Below are positions 35,968 to 44,744 of a stretch of DNA of 64,000 nucleotides, piece after piece. Positions within the stretch are counted from its first letter, which is position 1, and each line of letters opens with the position of its first letter. The notes below the pieces were generated by a model, which was given only the letters and a program-made list of their open reading frames with translations, was not told the DNA's origin and searched no databases. The translations under genes and the position numbers were made by a program. This DNA is from Sphaerotilus microaerophilus (GTDB lineage Bacteria; Pseudomonadota; Gammaproteobacteria; Burkholderiales; Burkholderiaceae_C): positions 434,001 through 498,000 of the forward strand of contig NZ_AP025730.1 in NCBI RefSeq assembly GCF_023734135.1, in the 5' to 3' direction.

Positions 35968-36723
35968 CTAGAGTACAAAAATCTTTTCTTCGAGATGTGG
36001 CATTCTTGAAGCCAGAGTATTCTTAAAACTATTGTCTGGCACAAGGATCTCCTCAATTTGCTTGTGTTCAAACTGGAAATCAGAATTCACCTTTCGCCAC
36101 TCCCGCTCAAAATAGAAATTATTGATATCAGAATCCTTGAGTGACGAATCATAGAACTTGAAGTACCAAGCCATATCCGCTAACAAGAAGAAGTGCGATT
36201 TGCTGATCTGTGATAATGCTGATTGGACGTCCGCATTACTTGACAATATATTATGAGCGTCTGTGATGTCCGTATTTTGAGTAAGCTTCTTGATTATCAT
36301 TGCCGTCGAATTCAGTAAGCTTCTAAGCTCGGTCGGAAATCGATTGACAAGTAGTTCGGACGTGGCAATGGCTGACGTTGCGGAAAGAGGTAGATACCAA
36401 ACCGGACGGACACCATGGGCGAGTAGGGTTTGCTTGGAGAAGCCTAGACCAAACCTACTGTACTTTCCTGTATGTATTGCCAACTGGTTGCGAGGGATAT
36501 CGCAGAAGCATACGGCGGGTACACGTGTAATTTCACCTGATTGCTTAAATGTTCCTTCTTGGAAGGTTGGTATCGCGCTTGGAAAACACTTACCTGGATC
36601 GTAAAGCAGCTTCCCACTTTCGAGAATCATCAACAATGTTTCGAAGCGAGCAATATCGTTGTTTGCCGACCGACCAATGAAATGGTAAAGAATTGATGAT
36701 ATATATTCTTGATCAGCTTCCAC
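35968..36723 (-). CDS. AbiGi-like abortive-infection family protein in AT-rich DNA
   Basis: A 251-residue soluble protein whose base composition is far more AT-rich than everything around it, a sign of recent transfer. The pattern of an N-terminal LYHFIGR, then CFCDIP, HTGKYSRFGLGFSK and GVRPVWYLP matches the AbiGi family (DUF2743), described as the antitoxin-like half of the lactococcal AbiG phage-exclusion system. No AbiGii-type partner is next to it. The C-terminal third (FEREWRKV, then EILVPD) resembles the same family. It stands next to other accessory genes (rhuM, IS110, hipBA). The family call is from pattern memory, not a search. Confidence 0.68.
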   Translation of the reverse strand: MEADQEYISSILYHFIGRSANNDIARFETLLMILESGKLLYDPGKCFPSAIPTFQEGTFKQSGEITRVPAVCFCDIPRNQLAIHTGKYSRFGLGFSKQTLLAHGVRPVWYLPLSATSAIATSELLVNRFPTELRSLLNSTAMIIKKLTQNTDITDAHNILSSNADVQSALSQISKSHFFLLADMAWYFKFYDSSLKDSDINNFYFEREWRKVNSDFQFEHKQIEEILVPDNSFKNTLASRMPHLEEKIFVL

Positions 36724-37024
36724 AGTCTACTACCTTGCGGTGAACACGTTCAATGGTGACGGCATTTTTCAGCAGTTATTGACGACGAACTTCCGCCACG
36801 TTGAAGGTCGAGTGTCGTCTAATGCAATCCGCCTGAGTGGCGCTAAACAGTTACGGCACCTTGATATTCTTCCCTGTTGATTGCGTATTCATACAGGTCC
36901 CAATCTGCTGTCCAAAGTCGTGTCCTCTTCTGGCTCATTCTGCGGGCGACCAACCGCAGTGGCAAGTGGAGCCATGTGCTCCTCGTCAACCGCTGTACAA
37001 AACCCCCAAAAAAGGGTGGGCAAG
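36724..37024. other. Spacer with no supported gene; possible gene remnant
   Basis: A transition from AT-rich to GC-rich sequence. A 31-codon minus-strand frame (36843-36938, MSQKRTRLWTADWDLYEYAI...) reads protein-like but has no family I know and no clear ribosome binding site; it may be the tail of a gene lost when the AT-rich segment arrived. A C5-A6-G3 hairpin-like run lies near 37003-37017. Nothing else is seen. Confidence 0.35.
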
Positions 37025-38077
37025 TCAGCCGCCCCTCCTGCCCACCGGCAACGCCTTGGCCACCTCCTCCAACGCCTGCAGATTGGCCTGCGCCCCCTCG
37101 GCTTCCAACCAGGCCCGGCGCTCCGAGGCGAACTGGTCGTATTGCTGCTGCTCGTGGGCGTCGGCCTCCTGCTTCGACATCCGGCCAGCGCCTTCCAGCA
37201 CTTCGCGGTCGTTGAAGGCCAGGAAGGCGTCGAGCTTGTCGGCCCAGTCGTTCAGGAAGACCTCCTTGCGCCGCCGCGCCTGGTCTTCGGCGAAGTCGAG
37301 CCACATCGTCACGACGCGGTTGAGTTCGGCGATTTCGGGCTCGCGCAGGTAGTTCTTGGCCACCGTCACGTCCGCCTTCTGGACGCTGCCGGATTTCCAG
37401 GTGGTCAGGCCCATGTTCGGCTGGCGGCTGTCGGCGCGCTCGGCGATCAACTCGGCGGCCGTCCGGCCGGTGACGGCGAAGTGCAGCTTGTTCTGCATGA
37501 AGCGGAAGAACCGTGTGGTTTCCGGCAGCGACGGCGCGTAGTCGGCCGCCATCGCGAAGATCTCGCGCACCCGCAGGTACATGCGCCGCTCGCTGGCGCG
37601 GATGTCGCGGATGCGTTCGAGCAGTTCGTCGAAGCGGTCGGGCACCGCCGAGCCGGCCACGGGCGGGTTCTTCAGGCGTTCGTCATCGAGCACGAAGCCC
37701 TTGACCAGATACTCCCGCAGCCGCTCGGTGGCCCAGCGCCGGAACTGCGTGCCGCGGGTGGAGCGGACGCGGTAGCCGACGGCGAGGATGGCGTCGAGGT
37801 TGTAGAACCTGACGTTGCGGCGGACTTGGCGATCGCCCTCGTGTCGAACTTGTAAGTGGCTCTTACAGGTTGCCTCCTGAAGGATCTCGCCCTCAGCGTA
37901 GAGCGCCTTCAGGTGCAGCGTGATGTTCTGCGGCGTGGTCTGGAACAGTTCGGCCATCTGAGCCTGCGAGAGCCACAGGCTGTCCTCGGCAAACCGGCAC
38001 TCCACGCGCGAGCGGCCGTCCTCGGTCTCGTAGAGCAGGAATTCGCCCGGCTGGGGGGCGCCAAGTTCCGTCGCCAT
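37025..38077 (-). CDS. rhuM: RhuM-family protein
   Basis: A 350-residue member of the RhuM family (first named in Salmonella SPI-3): N-terminal DNA-binding-like region (LWLSQAQMAELFQTTPQNITLHLKAL in parts), then YNLDAILAVGYRVRSTRGTQFRRWAT, a Bro/KilA-like segment shared by phage and toxin-associated proteins, and a C-terminal region with HFAVTGRTAAELI and NYLREPEIAELNRVV, the death-on-curing-like portion. These genes are common in mobile and defence islands; the function is not established. GC content is like the host, unlike the neighbouring AbiGi-like gene. Confidence 0.88.
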   Translation of the reverse strand: MATELGAPQPGEFLLYETEDGRSRVECRFAEDSLWLSQAQMAELFQTTPQNITLHLKALYAEGEILQEATCKSHLQVRHEGDRQVRRNVRFYNLDAILAVGYRVRSTRGTQFRRWATERLREYLVKGFVLDDERLKNPPVAGSAVPDRFDELLERIRDIRASERRMYLRVREIFAMAADYAPSLPETTRFFRFMQNKLHFAVTGRTAAELIAERADSRQPNMGLTTWKSGSVQKADVTVAKNYLREPEIAELNRVVTMWLDFAEDQARRRKEVFLNDWADKLDAFLAFNDREVLEGAGRMSKQEADAHEQQQYDQFASERRAWLEAEGAQANLQALEEVAKALPVGRRGG

Positions 38078-38228
38078 GTCTCTCCCGTCACGAGGCCTGG
38101 GTGGCCTCGTCAGCGGTCAATTCTCGCCCAGCCGTGCCCCGGAACGGCCCGTTGGCTCGCCCGCCGGCTTGCCGCGGCATGCGTGCGAAGGCGCCGGGAT
38201 GCCAAGGCACGCGGGTTATTCTTGTTGC

Positions 38229-38420
38229 ATGACTGCCCCCACCCAGCCCGACCTCTTTGGCAATGCCGAGCCCATGCCTGCGCCCGCGGGGGGCGCCGAC
38301 CCCGAGCGCGCCCTGATCCGCATCCAGGCCCCCGCCGCCCAGCTCAGCAAGGCGCAGCGCGAGTTCAACCGGCTGATCGGGCGCATCGAGCGCCTGCGCG
38401 GCGAACTGGCCGACTGGCGG
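38229..38420 (+). pseudogene. 5' fragment of a J-domain gene split by the IS110 element
   Basis: Starts MTAPTQPDLFGNAEPMP and runs 64 codons to GELADWR, where the insertion sequence begins; the open frame then continues into IS DNA to a stop at 38462. Joining base 38420 to base 40033 gives an uninterrupted frame across the target (ctggcgg-ttagcgcag reads W-R-L-A-Q), restoring one gene of about 430 codons. The 5' part has a helical, Arg/Leu-rich segment after a Pro/Ala-rich stretch. Confidence 0.85.
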
Positions 38421-38505
38421 TTAATGTGGAAGACACCCAAGCGCGGACGTGTGGCTGCCTGACCTGAGGCTGGTCGGGGCCGCAAGGTCAGCAGGCAAGC
38501 GAGTC

Positions 38506-39732
38506 TCAGGTGGCGGTGGGGGTGGCGATGAAGCCGTGCTTGCGCAGCATTTTGAGCCAGCGCGGGGCGTTGCGCTGGACGTTCAGGGCCTCGTAGTCGA
38601 CCTCCTTGTCTTGGTAGTGGGTGCCGTTGGCCAACATGGCGTAGACGGTACGCAGCATCTTGTGGGCCAGCGCCACGATGGACTTCTTGTGTCCCTTGCG
38701 AATGGCCAGCGCGTCGAACTTGGCCTTGAGCGCGCAGCGGGTACGCGCTGCAGCCTGGGCGAACTCGCACAGCAGCCTTCTGACCCAGGCGTTGCCCTTG
38801 CGGATGCGCCCGGTCTTGCGCTTGCCCGCGCTCTCGTTGTTGCCCGGGCAGATGCCCACCCAGCTGGCCAGCCGCTCGGCACTGCCGAAGACGTCCATGT
38901 CCGCGCCGATCTCCACCAGCAGCATCGCCGCGCCCTGGATGTCGATACCCGGCAAGGTCTGCAGCAGCTTGAGCTGCGGCTGCCAGGCGCGCAGTCCGTC
39001 CAGCAGGTATTGGTCCATGCGGGCGATGCGGGTCTCGATGTGCTCGATGTGCTGCATGATCTCCTGGGCCACGAAGCGGTGCGCGGCGCTGAACTGCTCG
39101 GTGCTCAGGGCCTCGAACAACTCGTCCCGGCTGGCCCGAAGGCGCCCCTTTTGATCCAGCACCTCGTACATGGCTTGGCCCGCAATGAGCGCCTTGACCA
39201 TGGCGCGTGCACTGGCACCGTGGATGTCGCTGACCACCACGTTGATGCGCATGCCCGCATCTACCAGCACCTTGTGCAGCCGGTTCTTCTCGGCGCTGCA
39301 CATGCCCACGAGCTTCTGCCGCTGACGCGCCACCAGACGAAGCTGGCGCAAGTCCACCGGTGGAATGAACGAGGCGCGCAACAGGCCCGCACGCGCCAGC
39401 GTGGCCAGCCACTGCGCATCGGCCATGTCGGTCTTGCGCCCGGGCACAGCTTTGACATGGCGCGCGTTGACCACCCACGCGATGATGCCCACCGCCTCCA
39501 GCGCCGCAAACGGGCTCTTCCAGTACACCCCCGTGCTCTCCATCACCACCACCTCGGGCCGAATCTCCAGCGACCATTGCGCCAAGGCACGGCGGTCGCG
39601 TCTGAAGGCTCCGAAGTCGCGCTTGGTGACCTCCACTCGGCCATCGTCATGCTCGACCACCGCACAGGCGGTGATCTTGGCCTGGTGTACGTCCAGCGCG
39701 ATCACGCGTTTGTGCATCGGGGTCAGATCCAT
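38506..39732 (-). CDS. IS110-family DEDD transposase/recombinase
   Basis: A 408-residue transposase starting MDLTPMHKRV. The N-terminal RuvC-like DEDD domain has Asp14 (ALDVHQ), Glu65 (VVMESTG), Asp102 and Asp105 (KTDMADAQ). The C-terminal Transposase_20 domain has LPGIDIQGAAMLL and the segment GICPGNNESAGKRKTG, which holds the conserved serine. A Met five codons in (39717) is an alternative start. No frameshift or stop is seen, so the element may be active. Confidence 0.95.
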   Translation of the reverse strand: MDLTPMHKRVIALDVHQAKITACAVVEHDDGRVEVTKRDFGAFRRDRRALAQWSLEIRPEVVVMESTGVYWKSPFAALEAVGIIAWVVNARHVKAVPGRKTDMADAQWLATLARAGLLRASFIPPVDLRQLRLVARQRQKLVGMCSAEKNRLHKVLVDAGMRINVVVSDIHGASARAMVKALIAGQAMYEVLDQKGRLRASRDELFEALSTEQFSAAHRFVAQEIMQHIEHIETRIARMDQYLLDGLRAWQPQLKLLQTLPGIDIQGAAMLLVEIGADMDVFGSAERLASWVGICPGNNESAGKRKTGRIRKGNAWVRRLLCEFAQAAARTRCALKAKFDALAIRKGHKKSIVALAHKMLRTVYAMLANGTHYQDKEVDYEALNVQRNAPRWLKMLRKHGFIATPTAT

Positions 39733-40032
39733 TGCCGGGCTCCTGCAGCTTGAACAACAATCACAAGCGTGCGGGCCCGCGCAGGTGCCGCCGACCAACG
39801 GCCTGCCGGGACAAAGCCTGGCGGCTCTCTTTAATGTGGGCTGTCGGGCGCCCGGGCTCCGCAAGGAACTCAGCAGCGCCCGCAGGCAATCCTGGGTACG
39901 AGTGGTCGGCAGCGGGTCAAGTTAGCGATCGCGGTCGAGTGCCATCAAAATATTGACCGACCTCTACCCGCTCAGGCCCGCACACCCTCAGTGTCTTCCA
40001 TCATCCAGGGTGACCCGCCCGGGCCATGACAG
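39733..40032 (-). ncRNA. Candidate IS110 bridge RNA region
   Basis: IS110-group elements are known to encode a structured bridge RNA in the non-coding end before the transposase. Here the end contains (i) a hairpin 39912-39971 with outer stem GCGGGT/ACCCGC and inner stem GGTCG/CGACC, whose internal loop carries GTTAGCG (39921-39927, plus strand), the same 7 bases as the host flank at 40032-40038; and (ii) TTAATGTGG (39831-39839), identical to the opposite IS terminus 38421-38429. These are what a target guide and a donor guide should look like. RNA boundaries are not determined. Confidence 0.6.
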
Positions 40033-40035
40033 TTA

Positions 40036-41139
40036 GCGCAGGAACGTGCTCAGGTTCGCCAGGGCAGCGAGGTCGCGCCGCTGCACGCGTGCCTGCGCAC
40101 GCTGCAGCGCGAGTTGGTGCTGTGGATCGATGACTTCCTGGCCCGGCCGTCCGGCCGGCGTGAACTGCGGCTGACGGCCAAGCAGCGGCTCAAGCTGACC
40201 TGGATGCTGCTGTACCTGTCGCGCGCGGTGCTGGCCGATGGCGCCGACCCCGAAGTCGAGGCGGCCCATGACCGCCACGCACAGCGCTCGCACGGCGAGG
40301 ACCAGCGCGAGCAGATCGACCTGGCCGCCGCGATGCTCGGTTCGGTGACCGGCGACGAGAGCCTGTTCGAGGGGCCTGCCGACTCGCTGGAGGATCTGCT
40401 CGAACGCGCCACGCAACGCCTGCATCAGAAGCCATCCGCAGCCGAGGACGGCACCGCTGCGTTTGCCGGGTTCACCGACAAAGGGGCGCCACGCCGGCCG
40501 TCCGCCCGCGCTCAGCAGGCCCAGGCCCGTGACGCCCAGGCCCGGGAAGAGGCCGGCCGGTCGGTGCGGGAGGTGTACCGGCGCCTGGTCGGCCAGCTAC
40601 ACCCCGACCGCGAAAGCGACCCGGCCGAGCGCGAGCGCAAGACCGCGTTGATGGCTCGGGTCAACGACGCCTACGGACGCAGCGACCTGCTGGAGCTGCT
40701 GACGGTGCAGATGGCCATCGAGCAGATCGACGAAGAGCACCTGCGCAGCGTGTCGGAGCAGCGCCTGCGCCACTACATCCGCGTGCTCAAGGAGCAGGAG
40801 CAGACGCTGGTCGACGAGATCGACCAGCTGCGCCTGCCGCTGATGGACCCGATGACCGGTCTGCCGAACCAGCCCGGGCGCTGGTCGCCCCGTCTGTACG
40901 ACGAGATGGTGGACGACCAGCTGCAGCAGCTGCTCCAGGCCACGCACCAGATCGAAGCCGACGGCGCAGAGCTGCGCGCGGACGCGACGCGCAAGGCCTT
41001 CCTCAACGGCCTGCGCATCGACGACCCCGACGCGGAACTGGATCCCTTCGAGGCCATGCTGCTGGAGCAGGAGCTGGACGAGATGATGGCCATGGCGATG
41101 ACCACCGCCGATGCGCCCGGGCGGCGGCGCAGGCGGTAG
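40036..41139 (+). pseudogene. 3' fragment of the split J-domain gene
   Basis: Continues the frame of the 5' fragment: A-Q-E-R-A-Q-V-R-Q-G-S-E-V-A-P-L just after the IS, then ELVLWIDDFLARPSGRRELRL from 40114. Near the C-terminal half is a DnaJ-like helix pair with the HPD signature (VYRRLVGQLHPDRE, about 40573-40614), followed by an acidic helical tail and a basic end (GRRRRR). In the intact protein this would be a J-domain co-chaperone-like protein of unknown client. A truncated product from the in-frame ATG at 40114 (341 codons) could still be made. Confidence 0.85.
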
Positions 41140-41154
41140 GGCGGGCTCGGCCGG

Positions 41155-42366
41155 TCAGGCCAGTGCAGGCGGCAGCAGCACTTCGTCGCCCCGGTAGCCG
41201 CAGGCCACCAGTTCCTGCGGCCAGGCCTCGGTGATCCGCTCCCGGCTGGTGGAGAGGAACTCGCGGGCCTCTTCCATGGTGGTGCCGAACAGGGCGCAGT
41301 CGTGCAGCAGATTGGCCTGGGTGGCTTCGCTGCGGCCGGCGCGGGTCACGGCCATCGCCAGGGTGCCGGAGAAGGTGAGGTAGGGCGCGATGTCGAAGGC
41401 ATCGGCCAGGCCCCAGCGGCCGTCCGTGAACAGCAGGCCGTGGTTGCGGGGGTGGTCGTCGCCGTTGCCGCACAGGGCGTTGAAGGCCATGCGGCGCCAG
41501 AGTTCGCGCTTCAGCCTGGTGCTGTCCACATCGCTGCGGCCGCACCAGCGTTGCAGCTCGTGCGCCAGCGCGACGTAGGAGCGGCTGCGGTCGCCACGGG
41601 TCGGCTGGTCCAGCCGCAGCACGGTGTGGGCACTGGCGTAGAGGCGCCGCAGCGTGCGGCCCTGCGCGTCCACCTCGCGGTCGAAGCGGCGCACCAGCAG
41701 CAGCTCGCGCTCGTCACCCACCCGATGGAAGGCCACCTCGGCCGCCTGGACGCCACAGCGCGCGGCCAGGCGCATCGCCAGGTACTCGCGCAGCGGGGCA
41801 TGCGGGGGGTCGCCACGGTCCTGCAGCTTGGCGATCCAGAGCTGGCCCTGGTGCATCACCGTCAGCTTGGGGCGCTCACCGCCCAGGCTGGTGCCGTGCA
41901 GGCCTTTGACGCCCCGAACGGCCTGGCTGCTCGGCCGCTCCGGCGGCAGGCTGCGCAGGAAGTCCATCAGATCCTGCGACGTCGGCGCCTGAAAGGCCAG
42001 CTTGCGCTCGATGTCGTCGCAGACTTCCACGGCACCGACCGCGTCGCCCTCCGACAGCTCCAGGCGCTGCAGCGGGTCGGTAAGGGACACGCCCTGCAGC
42101 TGCTCCAACAGGGCCAGGCCGAAACCCTCCGGGCTGGCGTCACGGAACACACCGAACAGGCCACCCTGCCGGGTTTCGCGCCACCCGCGGGCCGAGCGCG
42201 TGAAGGGCAGGTTGAGCGGGTCCAGGGCCAGCGCGCCGGGCAACTCGCGGTAGGCCGGGTCGTAGACGAAGCGGCCCACGCCGCCCTCCAGCGTGAAGCT
42301 GCCGCAGCGCTGTGGCTCCGACTGGCCCGGCAGCCAGACCCACACCGGCTTGCTGCGCGCGCTCAT
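41155..42366 (-). CDS. hipA: HipA-family serine/threonine kinase toxin
   Basis: A 403-residue HipA-like kinase; relatives phosphorylate glutamyl-tRNA synthetase or other targets and cause persistence. N-terminal HipA couple domain, then GERPKLTV and WIAKL (nucleotide-binding Lys), and the catalytic region NALCGNGDDHPRNHGLL with Asp/Asn, followed by LADAFDIAPYL, the metal-binding Asp segment. The start overlaps the hipB stop by 4 bp (ATGA). In place of the common KFP motif near the phosphate-binding loop it has K-L-Q; activity is likely but unproven. Confidence 0.9.
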   Translation of the reverse strand: MSARSKPVWVWLPGQSEPQRCGSFTLEGGVGRFVYDPAYRELPGALALDPLNLPFTRSARGWRETRQGGLFGVFRDASPEGFGLALLEQLQGVSLTDPLQRLELSEGDAVGAVEVCDDIERKLAFQAPTSQDLMDFLRSLPPERPSSQAVRGVKGLHGTSLGGERPKLTVMHQGQLWIAKLQDRGDPPHAPLREYLAMRLAARCGVQAAEVAFHRVGDERELLLVRRFDREVDAQGRTLRRLYASAHTVLRLDQPTRGDRSRSYVALAHELQRWCGRSDVDSTRLKRELWRRMAFNALCGNGDDHPRNHGLLFTDGRWGLADAFDIAPYLTFSGTLAMAVTRAGRSEATQANLLHDCALFGTTMEEAREFLSTSRERITEAWPQELVACGYRGDEVLLPPALA

Positions 42367-42689
42367 CGCGACGCACCCCGCACCCGCTTGGGCAACTGCG
42401 CTTCCAGCAGGGCGACATCGCCCTCCTCCCGGCCGAGCTGGCCCACCTGGGTCGAAAAGCCCTGCAGCAGGTCGAGCGCCCAGAGCACCGCCAGCCAGTA
42501 GCCCATCTGCACGGTGGGCGCGCCTTTCTCGATGGCGACCACGGTGCTCAGGCCGATGCCGGCCTTGGCGGCCAGGTCGGCCTGGGTCAGCTGGCGGGCG
42601 CGGCGGGCCACACGCACGCGCTCGCTCAAGGCCAGCAGCACGTCCTCAGCCTCGAAGGGCAGCCGCTTCAGGTCGGCAGATTTTTTCAT
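42363..42689 (-). CDS. hipB: HipB-like antitoxin, HTH repressor
   Basis: A 108-residue Cro/C1-type HTH protein: RRARQLTQADLAAKAGIGLSTV supplies the recognition helix. It is longer than E. coli HipB (88), with an extended C-terminus. It pairs with HipA, whose gene overlaps it, and probably represses the operon by binding near its own start, where CAACTGCAATTG occurs. The spacer is AT-richer than the genes. Confidence 0.88.
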   Translation of the reverse strand: MKKSADLKRLPFEAEDVLLALSERVRVARRARQLTQADLAAKAGIGLSTVVAIEKGAPTVQMGYWLAVLWALDLLQGFSTQVGQLGREEGDVALLEAQLPKRVRGASR

Positions 42690-42693
42690 TGGA

Positions 42694-42705
42694 CAACTGC
42701 AATTG
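42694..42705. promoter_or_regulatory. Possible hipB operator
   Basis: CAACTGCAATTG, a 12-bp near-palindrome (one mismatched pair), lies 5-16 bp before the hipB start in an otherwise AT-rich promoter stretch. HipB-type repressors bind such short palindromes next to their start. The rest of 42690-42951, up to tmoA, has no convincing promoter; CGGACG-N5-CTGC at 42883-42897 fits GG-N10-GC spacing only weakly. Confidence 0.35.
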
Positions 42706-42951
42706 GTCTTATTGATTGCCTAAACAACTCTAACGGTTTCGGTCAGTCTAGCAAACCTGGCCCCATCCGGCGATGGCCGGCACCGCGGCAGGCGGCGCCC
42801 CTAAACCAAAGTGCAATAGCGCGAAGCGCGCTGCGTCCCTAGATTTGATGCCACGCCGCCGGCCCGCTGCACTCGACTGCAACGGACGACGCGCTGCGGC
42901 CCGCGGCCTGCGGATCGCACGGCACACATCCCACGCTAGGAGACAAGCACC

Positions 42952-44463
42952 ATGGCCTTGCTCGAACGCCACGAGTGGTACGACATCGCGCGCAGCACGA
43001 ACTGGACGCCTTCGTACGTCCCGGAGTCCGAACTCTTCCCCGACCAGATGACCGGCGCGATGGGCGTGCCGATGGCGGCCTGGGAGGTCTACGACGAGCC
43101 CTACAAGACCTCGTTTCCCGAGTACGTGAAGATCCAGCGCGAGAAGGACGCCGGGGCCTACTCGGTGAAGGCGGCGCTGGAGCGCAGCCGGATGTTCGAG
43201 GAGGCCGATCCGGGCTGGCTGTCGATCCTGAAGGCGCACTACGGCGCGATCGCGCTGGGCGAGTACGCGGCGATGAGCGCGGAGGCGCGCATGACGCGCT
43301 TCGGCCGGGCGCCGGGCATGCGCAACATGGCGACCTTCGGGATGATGGACGAGAACCGCCACGCGCAGATCCAGCTGTACTTCCCGCACAGCTACTGCCC
43401 CAAGGACCGCCAGTTCGACTGGGCGCACAAGGCGTATCACACCAACGAGTGGGGCGCGATCGCGGCGCGGCACACCTTCGACGACCTGTTCCTGTCGCGC
43501 AGCGCCACGGACATCGCGGTGATGCTGACCTTCGCCTTCGAGACCGGCTTCACCAACATGCAGTTCCTCGGCCTGGCGGCGGATGCGGCCGAGGCTGGGG
43601 ACTTCACCTTCTCCAGCCTGATCTCCAGCATCCAGACCGATGAGTCGCGCCACGCACAGATCGGCGGGCCGGCGCTGCAGGTGCTGATCCGCAATGGCCG
43701 CAAGGAGGAGGCGCAGAAGCTGGTGGACGTGGCGATCGCCCGCGCCTGGCGGCTGTTCAGCCTGCTGACCGGCTCGTCGATGGACTACTCCACGCCGCTG
43801 GAGCACCGCAAGCAGAGCTTCAAGGAGTTCATGCGCGAGTGGATCGTCGGCCAGTTCGAGCGCACGCTGATCGACCTGGGGCTGGACCTGCCCTGGTACT
43901 GGGACCAGATGATCAACGAGTTCGACTACCAGCATCACGCCTACCAGATGGGCATCTGGTTCTGGCGCCCGACGCTGTGGTGGAACGTCGCGGCCGGCAT
44001 GACGCCGGAGTGCCGCGACTGGCTGGAGGAGAAGTACCCGGGCTGGAACGACACCTTCGGCCAGTGCTGGGACGTGATCATCGACAACCTGCTGGCCGGC
44101 CGGCGCGAGCTGACCTACCCGGAGACGCTGCCGATCGTCTGCAACATGAGCCAGATCCCGATCTGCAACATCCCGGGCAAGGGCTGGGCGGTCAAGGACT
44201 ACCCGCTGGACTACCAGGGCCGGACCTACCACTTCAACAGCGAAATCGACCGCTGGGTGTTCCAGCAGGACCCCGTGCGCTACCGCGACCACCTGACGCT
44301 GGTGGACCGCTTCCTGGCCGGGCAGATCCAACCGCCCAACCTGGGCGGCGCGCTGCAGTACATGAACCTGGCCCCCGGCGAGATCGGCGACGACGCGCAC
44401 CAGTACGCCTGGGTGGAAGCCTGGCGCGCACGTCGCGCCGCCGAGCAGAAGAAGGCAGCCTGA
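42952..44463 (+). CDS. tmoA: Toluene/benzene monooxygenase, diiron alpha subunit
   Basis: Catalytic subunit of a four-component aromatic monooxygenase (T4MO/ToMO/TbuA1 type). In 503 residues all six iron ligands sit at T4MO numbering: Glu104, Glu134, His137 (DENRHAQ), Glu197, Glu231, His234 (DESRHAQ), and the proton-relay Thr201. Active-site residues Ile100, Gly103 and Ala107, which steer regiospecificity in T4MO, are the same here, suggesting para-hydroxylation, though Ralstonia and Burkholderia homologues share some of them. AGGAGA precedes the ATG. It is the first gene of tmoABCDEF-ompW. Confidence 0.95.
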   Translation: MALLERHEWYDIARSTNWTPSYVPESELFPDQMTGAMGVPMAAWEVYDEPYKTSFPEYVKIQREKDAGAYSVKAALERSRMFEEADPGWLSILKAHYGAIALGEYAAMSAEARMTRFGRAPGMRNMATFGMMDENRHAQIQLYFPHSYCPKDRQFDWAHKAYHTNEWGAIAARHTFDDLFLSRSATDIAVMLTFAFETGFTNMQFLGLAADAAEAGDFTFSSLISSIQTDESRHAQIGGPALQVLIRNGRKEEAQKLVDVAIARAWRLFSLLTGSSMDYSTPLEHRKQSFKEFMREWIVGQFERTLIDLGLDLPWYWDQMINEFDYQHHAYQMGIWFWRPTLWWNVAAGMTPECRDWLEEKYPGWNDTFGQCWDVIIDNLLAGRRELTYPETLPIVCNMSQIPICNIPGKGWAVKDYPLDYQGRTYHFNSEIDRWVFQQDPVRYRDHLTLVDRFLAGQIQPPNLGGALQYMNLAPGEIGDDAHQYAWVEAWRARRAAEQKKAA

Positions 44464-44473
44464 GGAGAGCGAC

Positions 44474-44734
44474 ATGGCCCTGTTCCCCGTGATTTCCAAT
44501 TTCCAGTACGACTTCGTGCTGCAACTCGTTCCGGTCGACACCGAGAACACGATGGACGAAGTCGCCGCCGCCGCCGCGCACCACTCGGTGGGCCGGCGCG
44601 TGGCCCCGCGGCCCGACAAGGTGGTGCGGGTGCGCCGCCAGGGTGCGGAGGACTTCTTCCCGCGCGCCGCCAGGCTGAGCGAGACCGACATCAAGCCGAT
44701 GGAGGCCCTCGAATTCATCTTCACCGACGCCTGA
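44474..44734 (+). CDS. tmoB: Toluene monooxygenase gamma subunit
   Basis: An 86-residue ubiquitin-fold-like subunit of the hydroxylase; begins MALFPVISNFQYDFVLQLV as in TmoB/TbuU/TouB, with EAAAHHSVGRRV-type middle and IKPMEALEFIF end. It lies 10 bp after tmoA. Confidence 0.93.
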   Translation: MALFPVISNFQYDFVLQLVPVDTENTMDEVAAAAAHHSVGRRVAPRPDKVVRVRRQGAEDFFPRAARLSETDIKPMEALEFIFTDA

Positions 44735-44744
44735 GGACGAGGCG

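Larger units (their letters stand above)
38421..40035. mobile_element. IS110-family insertion sequence (about 1.6 kb)
   Basis: Element 38424-40032, flanked by TTA on both sides (GTTA is common to both junctions, so the exact cut is ambiguous by a base or two). It interrupts a J-domain gene whose frame is restored by removal. It has one transposase gene on the minus strand, 82 bp of non-coding DNA after it and 300 bp before it. TGGAAGACAC (38427-38436) and GTGTCTTCCA (39991-40000) form a subterminal inverted repeat. The long 5' non-coding end fits the IS110 group, in which it encodes the bridge RNA. Confidence 0.88.

Noticed and set aside
36843..36938. 31-codon minus-strand frame with protein-like sequence
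   Set aside because: Too short, no ribosome binding site and no recognised family; mentioned only as a possible remnant.
42883..42897. GG-N10-GC sigma-54-like spacing upstream of tmoA
   Set aside because: Only the minimal dinucleotides match in very GC-rich sequence, with no UAS-like repeats nearby; expected by chance.
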